NCBI GenBank assembly: GCA_017694145.1
Contig: JADINF010000149.1
Span: forward strand, 1 to 12,537
Source: Candidatus Stercoripulliclostridium pullicola
GTDB taxonomy: Bacteria; Bacillota; Clostridia; Christensenellales; DTU072
Length of the DNA: 12,537 bases
Reading direction: 5' to 3'
The notes beneath the pieces are model-generated. The model searched no databases. It had not been told where the DNA came from and worked only from the letters and a program-made list of their open reading frames with translations. Numbering within the stretch: the first letter of the stretch is position 1; each line of letters opens with the position of its first letter. Of this stretch, positions 1-6,378 are shown piece after piece. Made by a program: the position numbers and the translations under genes.

Positions 1-1948
1 CTTCCACTTTCAGCGGGCGCACGAGCACGGCGTCGCCTTCGCGGATATCGCCTTCCGCTTCTTCGCCGAAACCTTCGAATTCGTTGTCTTCCTGAACGAT
101 ATATTTTTCGAGAGATTTGCGCAATTTGCGCGCTTTGAAAAGGTTTGCTTCGGTCGGATCGTCCAATAACTCGCGAATTGCCGAAATGATCTCGTTGGCT
201 TCCGTCATCGCTTCTTCGACGAGTCGCTTCGTTTCGCGCCTCACGTTCTTGTTGAGTTTCTCGCGCTGTGCGTAAAGCCTGTCGCGTTCCCTTTCCGCGG
301 CTTTTCTCGTTTCTTCGGCGATTTTAAGGGCTTCGGCGGTTTTTTCTTCGTTTTCCGCTGCCTGCCTGCGCGCTCTTTCGAGCGCTTCGAGCACGTTCTC
401 GAATTCCAGTTTACCGCTCTCTATACCGGCGCGAGCCCTCTCTATGATACTCTGGTTAAGTCCGAGCTTTTTCGCTATCAGCAAGGCGTTGGACGCTCCC
501 GGAGTCCCTACGATAAGTTTATACGTGGGATTGTACGTAACGGGATCGAAATCCATGCTCGCGTTCTCCGCACGAGGCGTGACGACCGCGTATTCTTTGA
601 GTTCGTTGTAATGGGTGGTAATGACCGCTTTCGCGCCTTTTTCCTTTATAAAAGCGGAAATACTCATCGCAAGGCTCGCGCCTTCCGTGGGATCCGTACC
701 CGCTCCGAGCTCGTCCAATAAAACAAGCGAATTCGAGTCCATTCTGTCGGTAATGCGCACTATATTAGCTATGTGCGCGGAGAACGTAGACAGATTCTGT
801 TCTATGCTCTGCTCGTCGCCGACGTCGCAATATACATCGGAAAACAACGAGAGTTCCGCTTCTCTTGCGGGAACGTACATTCCCGCGGCGCACATTGCCG
901 AAAGCAATCCCACAAGCTTCAACGCGACCGTTTTACCGCCCGTGTTGGGACCGGTCACGAAAAGCAGATCGAAGTCTTTACCAAGCCTTATATCCGTGGG
1001 GACTACCTTCTCGGGAGCTATCAGCGGATGTCTGCCTTTCGAGATGTCTATGATACCTTTATCGTTGACTACCGGTTTACAGCATTTATGCGCGTTGGCG
1101 TAATACGCTTTGGCGAAAACGGTGTCGAGTTTGACTATCTTATCGAAGCTGTCGCGTATCTTGTCTACGCTCACGCTCACCTTCAGAGTAAACGCTCTCA
1201 AAATGCGTTCTATCTCCTGCTGCTCGGCAATGATATGCGTTTTCAACGTGTTGTTGAGTTCTACCACCGCCATCGGCTCGACGTAAAGCGTTTGTCCCGA
1301 AGCCGACTGATCGTGTATGAGCCCCGGAACGGAGCTTCTGCATTCCGCTTTCACCGGTATCACGTATCTGTCGCCGCGCACGGTGACGATATTGTCCTGA
1401 AGATATTTGGAATAAGAAGGCGAAGTTATATAAGAATACAGCTTTGTTTTGATGGCTTCGCCCGTCTTACGGATACGCATGCGTATCTGACGAAGATCCT
1501 CGGAAGCTCTGTCGTGCATCTCCGTTTCGGAAACGATCGCGTTGTCGATCTCGTCCTCCAGATTTTTATCAGTATATAACGAAGTCGCTATGCGTTTAAG
1601 GAGTTTAAGACTGTCGTCTGGCACTTTGGCTATGCCGGTACGCACGTTGCGCGCCACGCGGAGCATCCTGCTCACCCTCAGCAACTCGCCCATGGAAAGC
1701 ACGGACATTACAGCCGCTTTATCGAGAACGAAATCGATATTATCGAAAGCGAACGAAAGATTCGTCGCGTATTCGAAGGCGATCTTGTCGGCCTCTTCCA
1801 CCTCGTCTATAAGTTCGCGCACGTAATCGATATTGTCGAAAGGACGTATCTCTCTTACCGCCGCGCGGGCGGGTTCGGAAGAAGCGAACGCCGCAACGGA
1901 GTCCAATATTTTATCGAATTCGAGTGCTTTAAGTGTTCTTTCTTCCAT
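1..1948 (-). CDS. mutS2: Endonuclease MutS2, 3' end beyond the window (first 649 codons present)
   Basis: This is a MutS2-family DNA-structure-binding ATPase. The family is known for suppressing homologous recombination, and in Bacillus also for acting on collided ribosomes; it lacks the mismatch-recognition domain of MutS. The start ATG lies at 1948-1946 and the protein opens MEERTLKALEFDKIL. After the helical core and clamp region come Walker A GPNTGGKT at residues 333-340, the STFSAH signature at 387-392, and Walker B LVLLDELGAG with D412 and E413. A charged coiled coil follows at about 510-600, and the start of a KOW-like element (EGDAVLVRPLKVE) reaches the window edge. Full-length homologues are about 780-790 residues, so the C-terminal Smr nuclease domain must lie outside. 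It is the third gene of the pheS-pheT-mutS2 run, 34 bases behind pheT. Its ribosome binding site is weak: GGTGG sits only 3 bases before ATG, and AAAGGA lies farther upstream. The identity is secure. Confidence 0.96.
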   Translation of the reverse strand, partial: MEERTLKALEFDKILDSVAAFASSEPARAAVREIRPFDNIDYVRELIDEVEEADKIAFEYATNLSFAFDNIDFVLDKAAVMSVLSMGELLRVSRMLRVARNVRTGIAKVPDDSLKLLKRIATSLYTDKNLEDEIDNAIVSETEMHDRASEDLRQIRMRIRKTGEAIKTKLYSYITSPSYSKYLQDNIVTVRGDRYVIPVKAECRSSVPGLIHDQSASGQTLYVEPMAVVELNNTLKTHIIAEQQEIERILRAFTLKVSVSVDKIRDSFDKIVKLDTVFAKAYYANAHKCCKPVVNDKGIIDISKGRHPLIAPEKVVPTDIRLGKDFDLLFVTGPNTGGKTVALKLVGLLSAMCAAGMYVPAREAELSLFSDVYCDVGDEQSIEQNLSTFSAHIANIVRITDRMDSNSLVLLDELGAGTDPTEGASLAMSISAFIKEKGAKAVITTHYNELKEYAVVTPRAENASMDFDPVTYNPTYKLIVGTPGASNALLIAKKLGLNQSIIERARAGIESGKLEFENVLEALERARRQAAENEEKTAEALKIAEETRKAAERERDRLYAQREKLNKNVRRETKRLVEEAMTEANEIISAIRELLDDPTEANLFKARKLRKSLEKYIVQEDNEFEGFGEEAEGDIREGDAVLVRPLKVE

Positions 1949-1982
1949 GATCCACCGTTGATCCTTTATCTTTACCTACCGT

Positions 1983-4385
1983 TCAGCGCAGAATGATACC
2001 GAGTTTTTCTTTAAGCGCTTTAAGCGTCGCGTCTATCTGCGCGTTGACTTCGGCGTCAGCAAGCGTTCTCGAATCGCTGCGGAATACGAGTTTGATAGCG
2101 ACGCTCTTTTTACCGCTCGCGCCGAGCGCGCCGCCGGTATACACGTCGAATACCGTTACGTCGGAAAGTATGTCTTTGTCGCAAGCTTCTTTCACGCAGT
2201 CGATGACTTTAGCCGCCTCGGTAGCCGAGTCGCATACGAGCGCAAGGTCGCGTTCCACCGCGGGATAGCGGGAAATATTACGGAAGCCCGAATATTTCGA
2301 AGCATTTTTGACTGCGTATTCCGCATCGAGTTCCGCAAGATACAAGCGCTTTTCCACTCCGTATGCCGCCGCGGTTTCCGCGCGGACTTCGCCCACGTAT
2401 CCGAGTTCTTTCCCGTCCGACGCGATCACTTTTGCGGTGCGCGTGGGGTGCATGTAAGGAAGTTCCGTGCGTTCGAAGCGCACGTCTATGCGCAACGTGC
2501 CGAAAAGATTTTCGACAACCGATTTGAAAGTATAGAAATCTTCGCGTTCTCCGAAAGCGCCTATCGCAAGTTTGTTCTCCTCTATCGGCAGATCCTCTAC
2601 AGGTTCCGTTGGGATATAGGTTTTGGCAAGTTCGAAGAATCTGCCCTCTTTGTTGCCGCGGGTGCAGTTGGTGGCAAGCGTCCTGATCATGCTGTGCGCA
2701 AGAGTCGTGCGCATCACGCTGTAATCCTCGCCGAGAGGATTGGTGAGCTTGACGTTGTCGCGTAAGGGGCTGTCGTCGGGAAGTCCGAGCATATCCCACG
2801 CCTTGGGGCTTATGAAAGAATACGTTACTATTTCGTATGCGCCGCACCCTACGAGATAATCTTTTATTTTGTCGGTAAATTCCTGCTCTTCGGTCTTACC
2901 GCCGGAAGCGAGCGCCCCGGTCATCACCGCGTCGTTACCGAAGTGGTCGTAACCGTATATGCGTATGACTTCTTCCGCGATGTCGTTTATCCCCACGATG
3001 TCTTCGCGGTAACCGGGAATCGTCGTTTCCATATATTCCCCGTCTGTCACGGTGACGAGAGTGAGCGAATTGAGTATGGAAACTATCTTATCCGCCGGAA
3101 CGGGTATTCCGAGTATGTTCTCGACGTCCGAAGCGGTGAAACGGACCACCTTTTTGTCGGGTTTTACGGGGAAACTGTCGATCGTACCTTCGACGAGAGT
3201 TCCCCAACCGTTCGCGAGCACCATACCTACGGCTTTACGCAGACCCGCTTCCTGCGAATAATAGTCGATACCTTTCTCGAAACGCGCGGAGGAATCGGAA
3301 CGCAGACCTATACTGCGGGAAGTGCGGCGGATGCTGTCGCGCGCAAAACGCGCGCTCTCGAATACCACCGTATCGGTGTCGTCGAAAATCGAATAACCTT
3401 TGCCGCCCATAACGCCGGCTATTGCCATAGGCTCTTCGGCGTTGCAGATAGCGAGATTGCTTTCGTCGAGAGCGTAAGTCTTGTCGTCGAGAGCGACTAT
3501 CTTCTCGTCCTTATGCGCCCTGCGCACCACTATTTTGCCGCCTTTGATCTGCCTCAGATCGAATGCGTGCATCGGTTGTCCCACTTCGAGAAGCACATAG
3601 TTGGTGACGTCTACTATATTGTTTATGGGACGTAATCCCGCCGCCTTGAGCCTGCGTTTGATATAGAGAGGAGATTCGGTTATCACGACGTTCTCCAGCA
3701 TAGCCGCAAGGTATCTCGGACAAAGGTCGGGGGCTTCGTTGACTATCTCAAGGCGTTTCCCTATCTCGTTGCCTTCGGGAAGTTCCGCGTAATCGGCGGG
3801 CAACTTGAGAGGTTGTCCGGTCACGGCGGCCACTTCTCTCGCTATGCCGAGTATGCCGTTGGCGTCGGTACGGTTGGCGGTTATCGCGACGTCGAGTATG
3901 ACGTCGTCCGTCCCTAAAGCTTCGTTGACGTCTACGCCGACGGGAGTTTCGGGATCGAGCAACAGAACTTTATCTTCTCCCGCTCCTTTATAATCGTGCT
4001 CGGTGAGGTTAAGCTCCGCGCCGCCCAAGAACATTCCCGCGGAATGTACTCCGCGCAGATCGCCTTCGCGGATCGTTTTCCCCGACGCTAGTTTCGCGCC
4101 GTCGAGCGCGACAGCCACCTTGTCGCCGGGCTTGAGCCAGGTATTGTTGGTAACTATCCTGCGTTTGACGCCGTCGTTCACGTCGATGTCGCAAACGATG
4201 AGTTTGTCCGCCTGCGGGTGTTTTTCGCAAGCGGTAATGAGCGCAGTACGCACTCCTTTAACGGCTTCCGCCTGATAAATCACTTCTTCTATCTCGAATC
4301 CGCAGGAAACGAGTTTGGCGGCGAGCTCGTCGACGCCGATATTTATATCCACGAAATCTTTAAGCCATTTCAAAGGTACAAGCAT
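1983..4385 (-). CDS. pheT: Phenylalanine--tRNA ligase beta subunit
   Basis: This is the beta subunit of the alpha2-beta2 phenylalanyl-tRNA synthetase, which provides tRNA binding and editing of mischarged Tyr-tRNA(Phe) in the cytoplasm. At 800 residues it has the usual bacterial length. The start MLVPLKWLKDFVDI is typical. In order it has an EMAP-II-like tRNA-binding domain at about 42-150, the B3/B4 editing region at about 213-385 with GLRSDSSARFEKG at 360-372, B5 at about 408-480, a catalytically inactive class II-like core at about 490-690, and the ferredoxin-like anticodon-binding domain from FRNISRYPAVERDLALV (701-717) to the end. In the EMAP domain the segment IVTNNTWLKPGD (78-89) departs from the usual IVCGAPN-type sequence. 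It lies 12 bases behind pheS and its ribosome binding site overlaps the pheS stop, so the two are translated together. The identity is secure. Confidence 0.97.
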   Translation of the reverse strand: MLVPLKWLKDFVDINIGVDELAAKLVSCGFEIEEVIYQAEAVKGVRTALITACEKHPQADKLIVCDIDVNDGVKRRIVTNNTWLKPGDKVAVALDGAKLASGKTIREGDLRGVHSAGMFLGGAELNLTEHDYKGAGEDKVLLLDPETPVGVDVNEALGTDDVILDVAITANRTDANGILGIAREVAAVTGQPLKLPADYAELPEGNEIGKRLEIVNEAPDLCPRYLAAMLENVVITESPLYIKRRLKAAGLRPINNIVDVTNYVLLEVGQPMHAFDLRQIKGGKIVVRRAHKDEKIVALDDKTYALDESNLAICNAEEPMAIAGVMGGKGYSIFDDTDTVVFESARFARDSIRRTSRSIGLRSDSSARFEKGIDYYSQEAGLRKAVGMVLANGWGTLVEGTIDSFPVKPDKKVVRFTASDVENILGIPVPADKIVSILNSLTLVTVTDGEYMETTIPGYREDIVGINDIAEEVIRIYGYDHFGNDAVMTGALASGGKTEEQEFTDKIKDYLVGCGAYEIVTYSFISPKAWDMLGLPDDSPLRDNVKLTNPLGEDYSVMRTTLAHSMIRTLATNCTRGNKEGRFFELAKTYIPTEPVEDLPIEENKLAIGAFGEREDFYTFKSVVENLFGTLRIDVRFERTELPYMHPTRTAKVIASDGKELGYVGEVRAETAAAYGVEKRLYLAELDAEYAVKNASKYSGFRNISRYPAVERDLALVCDSATEAAKVIDCVKEACDKDILSDVTVFDVYTGGALGASGKKSVAIKLVFRSDSRTLADAEVNAQIDATLKALKEKLGIILR

Positions 4386-4393
4386 CTTCCTAT

Positions 4394-4399
4394 CCTCCT
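4394..4399 (-). promoter_or_regulatory. pheT ribosome binding site overlapping the pheS stop codon
   Basis: On the minus strand AGGAGG spans 4399-4394, 8 bases before the pheT ATG at 4385. Its first two bases are the last two of the pheS TAG stop (4400-4398). A terminating ribosome on pheS is therefore placed at the pheT start, which suits the need for equal amounts of the two subunits. Confidence 0.85.
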
Positions 4400-5510
4400 A
4401 TCTGAACTGTTCCAGAATACGCACGTCGTTGTCGAAAAGAAGGCGCATGTCGGGAATACCGTACTTGATCATAGCGGCGCGCTCGATACCTATACCGAAA
4501 GCAAAGCCGCTGTAAACGGAGCTGTCTATTCCGCACATGTCGAATACGGCGGGATTGACGACGCCCGCTCCGAGAAGCTCGAGCCAGCCGGTGCCTTTGC
4601 ACAGACGGCAACCTTTGCCGCCGCACATGGCGCAACTTAAGTCGACTTCCACGCTCGGTTCGGTGAACGGGAAAAACGAGGGACGGAAACGCACCTTGGT
4701 ATCCGCGGAGAAAAATTTACGCGCAAACTCTTCGAGCACCGCTTTAAGGTCGGAAAGCGTGACGTGCTTGTCTACCACAAGCCCTTCTATCTGCTGGAAC
4801 ATCGGGCTGTGGGTGGCGTCCTCGTCGGGGCGGTAAACTTTACCCGGGCATACGATACGGAAAGGCGGCGCCATGGTTTCCATAGTGCGCGCCTGAACGC
4901 AAGAGGTCTGCGAACGCAAAAGTATGTCGGGCGTGATATAGAAGCTGTCCGCGGGATCTCTCGCGGGATGATCTTCGGGGATATTGAGCAGTCCGAAATT
5001 GTATTTGGTATATTCCACTTCGGGACCGTCAACTATCGTGAAGCCCATACCGGTAAATATTTTGACGATATCGTTTTTGACGAGCGTAAGCGGATGCAAC
5101 GCGCCGGGGCGGGACGAGGCGGTCGTCGCGGGCGGCGAAAGAGTTACGTCAAGACTTTCGCGTTCCTCTCTCGAGCGGCGTTCGCTCGCCGCGAGAAGCG
5201 CTTCGCGCTCGGATATGGCGTTTTCGAAAAGGGTTTTGAGTTCGTTGATGAATTTACCTGTCAACGGACGCTTGTCCGCGGGGACGTCCTTCAACGATTT
5301 CATAAGCGAGGTGATTTCGCCGCTCTTGCCTACGTACTTCACTCTCAAGTCGTTCAATTCTTTGAAAATGCCGGCTTCCGCTATTATTTTAAGTCCTTCG
5401 ACAGACAATTCGTAATGCCTGACGAGCATGGACTTAACGCTTTCCGGAAGATCGGAATTCTCGATAGCGGACCGTCGTGCTTCGATAAGTTTACCGATTT
5501 GGTCTTTCAT
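4398..5510 (-). CDS. pheS: Phenylalanine--tRNA ligase alpha subunit
   Basis: This is the catalytic alpha subunit, which activates phenylalanine with ATP and transfers it to tRNA(Phe). At 370 residues it is somewhat longer than the E. coli protein. Residues 1-110 form the charged, helical N-terminal tRNA-binding arm. The class II catalytic domain follows, with motif 1 around GPEVEYTKYNF (162-172), motif 2 around YRPDEDATHSPMF (226-238) with the substrate loop QQIEG (239-243), and motif 3 FGIGIERAAMIKYG (338-351). A four-cysteine loop C293-x2-C296-x4-C301-x2-C304 sits before GTGWLELLGAG; this loop is absent from the E. coli protein, and I recall it from other low-GC Gram-positives. Q201 and Q239 stand where His is common in the family (LRTHTS and MFHQxEG). 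ATG at 5510 has AGGAG 9 bases upstream and a strong promoter 33 bases upstream. It is first in pheS-pheT-mutS2. Confidence 0.97.
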   Translation of the reverse strand: MKDQIGKLIEARRSAIENSDLPESVKSMLVRHYELSVEGLKIIAEAGIFKELNDLRVKYVGKSGEITSLMKSLKDVPADKRPLTGKFINELKTLFENAISEREALLAASERRSREERESLDVTLSPPATTASSRPGALHPLTLVKNDIVKIFTGMGFTIVDGPEVEYTKYNFGLLNIPEDHPARDPADSFYITPDILLRSQTSCVQARTMETMAPPFRIVCPGKVYRPDEDATHSPMFQQIEGLVVDKHVTLSDLKAVLEEFARKFFSADTKVRFRPSFFPFTEPSVEVDLSCAMCGGKGCRLCKGTGWLELLGAGVVNPAVFDMCGIDSSVYSGFAFGIGIERAAMIKYGIPDMRLLFDNDVRILEQFR

Positions 5511-5519
5511 TTGAAAATA

Positions 5520-5524
5520 CTCCT
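5520..5524 (-). promoter_or_regulatory. pheS ribosome binding site
   Basis: On the minus strand AGGAG at 5524-5520 stands 9 bases before the pheS ATG (5510). It fixes this start, which also fits the usual N-terminus of the family. Confidence 0.85.
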
Positions 5525-5530
5525 GAACAA

Positions 5531-5545
5531 AATATTGCCAATATT
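5531..5545. promoter_or_regulatory. 15-bp perfect palindrome over the pheS start point, operator candidate
   Basis: AATATTG, then C at 5538, then CAATATT is a perfect inverted repeat with 7-base arms. It overlaps the last three bases of the pheS -10 box and covers the predicted transcription start near 5536, about -9 to +6. That is a classical position for a repressor operator. The match to any named regulator is unknown, and an AT-rich palindrome could also arise by chance. Confidence 0.45.
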
Positions 5546-5571
5546 ATATCATTCGCTATAAACGTTTGCAA
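5543..5571 (-). promoter_or_regulatory. pheST-mutS2 promoter (sigma-A type, extended -10)
   Basis: On the minus strand TTGCAA at 5571-5566 is followed after exactly 17 bases by a perfect TATAAT at 5548-5543. The -10 is preceded by TGA, the extended -10 element. The predicted start near 5536 gives a leader of about 26 bases. There is no room for, and no trace of, a T-box leader. Confidence 0.85.
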
Positions 5572-5597
5572 TTTATTTGGCATAAAAACATATATTA
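5566..5597 (+). promoter_or_regulatory. Candidate yunB promoter
   Basis: Two readings are possible. As a sigma-A promoter, TTGCAA at 5566-5571 pairs with TATATT at 5591-5596 at a long 19-base spacing. As a mother-cell sporulation promoter, CATATATT at 5589-5596 resembles the sigma-E -10 (CATACAMT), and CATATATTA at 5589-5597 fits the sigma-K -10 pattern CATAnnnTA. The sigma-E -35 match upstream is poor. In either reading transcription would begin at or near the yunB ATG. Confidence 0.3.
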
Positions 5598-5601
5598 ATA
5601 T

Positions 5602-6276
5602 ATGCACGCGCACACATACGGCAAAAACAGCAGACGCAAAGCTTACAAAGCGACGGCATTCATACTGATAGCGGCGCTTCTGTGCACTCTCACGGCGCTG
5701 TATTTCGCTAAAGTCGGAGCGCCGCTCGTAGCCGAGATCGCCGAAGCGGAAATACGCGCTCAGACCGTGGCGGCTTATGTGGAAGCTAACGCAAATATAC
5801 ATAAACTGGCGGATTTTTACGGGGATTTTTTCGAATACGAAAAAAATTCCGAGGGTGAAATAACGCTAGTGAGAGCCAATACCGCAGGAATCAACAGCCT
5901 GGTAGTACATGCTCAACGCGAGGTTCAGGCTAGCATTGACAAAATAACTTCGGGTTCGATAGAGATCCCCGCAGGAGCTTTCACGGGTATATCGCTTATA
6001 GCCGACAAAGGCGGCGACATAAGCATAAACGTAAGTCCGGTAGGCGTAGTCGACGTGAAAATAAACTCTTTCTATTATGCGGAAGGAATAAATCAGACGT
6101 TACACAGACTCGTTATGCGTATCACTACCACCGTGCACATGCTGGTCCCGCTCAAAGCGCAGGACGTGACGGTCAGTATGGATTTCGTACTCGCAGAGGA
6201 CATTCTGCTCGGAAGAGTGCCGGACAGCTATATCACAGGAATATCGCAGGATAACATCTTCGATCTGCTGCCGTAA
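5602..6276 (+). CDS. yunB: Sporulation protein YunB family
   Basis: This 224-residue membrane-anchored protein resembles B. subtilis YunB, a sporulation protein of uncertain biochemical role made in the mother cell. A basic start (GKNSRRKAYK) leads into one membrane segment at about 17-37, and the rest should lie outside the cytoplasm or in the intermembrane space of the forespore. Family-like stretches are RANTAGINSLVVHAQREVQ, IEIPAGAFTGISLIADKGG, INQTLHRLVMRITTTVHMLV and the end LLGRVPDSYITG. An in-frame stop at 5596-5598 lies just upstream, so ATG at 5602 is the earliest start, and no later ATG, GTG or TTG precedes the membrane segment. There is no Shine-Dalgarno sequence before it. It is the only plus-strand gene, divergent from pheS and convergent with the endonuclease IV-like gene. 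The family call rests on remembered motifs and I am fairly sure of it. Confidence 0.85.
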   Translation: MHAHTYGKNSRRKAYKATAFILIAALLCTLTALYFAKVGAPLVAEIAEAEIRAQTVAAYVEANANIHKLADFYGDFFEYEKNSEGEITLVRANTAGINSLVVHAQREVQASIDKITSGSIEIPAGAFTGISLIADKGGDISINVSPVGVVDVKINSFYYAEGINQTLHRLVMRITTTVHMLVPLKAQDVTVSMDFVLAEDILLGRVPDSYITGISQDNIFDLLP

Positions 6277-6308
6277 AGAGTTGCGGGAACCGAACACGGT
6301 ATATAGTA

Positions 6309-6345
6309 AAGCGCGGGCACGCTCAGAAAGAACGCACCCGCGCTT
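6309..6345. terminator. Hairpin between convergent genes, probable two-way terminator
   Basis: AAGCGCGGG at 6309-6317 pairs perfectly with CCCGCGCTT at 6337-6345 around a 19-base loop. It lies 32 bases after the yunB stop and 33 bases after the stop of the minus-strand gene ending at 6379. The U-rich tail is poor on both sides. The better one is on the minus strand, where CUUUACUAUAU follows. The strong GC stem between two converging genes supports termination, though the weak tail lowers confidence. Confidence 0.6.
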
Positions 6346-6378
6346 AAACTCTCCTTATACGAAACACCGCTTGCGTCT

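Noticed and set aside
773..1579. 268-codon plus-strand reading frame
   Set aside because: It is antisense to mutS2 in codon register and its composition is that of a complemented coding strand. mutS2 carries the Walker motifs.
1949..1963. GATC-CACCGTT-GATC element before mutS2 as an operator
   Set aside because: Only the two 4-base GATC sites match, which is expected by chance; the short gap needs no control site.
2278..2847. 189-codon minus-strand frame inside pheT
   Set aside because: It is an out-of-frame reading of pheT with an Arg/His/Gln-rich low-quality translation; pheT motifs continue through this segment.
4764..5561. 265-codon plus-strand reading frame opposite pheS
   Set aside because: It is codon-registered antisense to pheS, with no family motif and no start signals.
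6289..6300. ACCG-AACA-CGGT mini-hairpin after yunB as a terminator
   Set aside because: Its stem is only 4 bp with no U-run; the 9-bp GC stem at 6309-6345 is a far better candidate.
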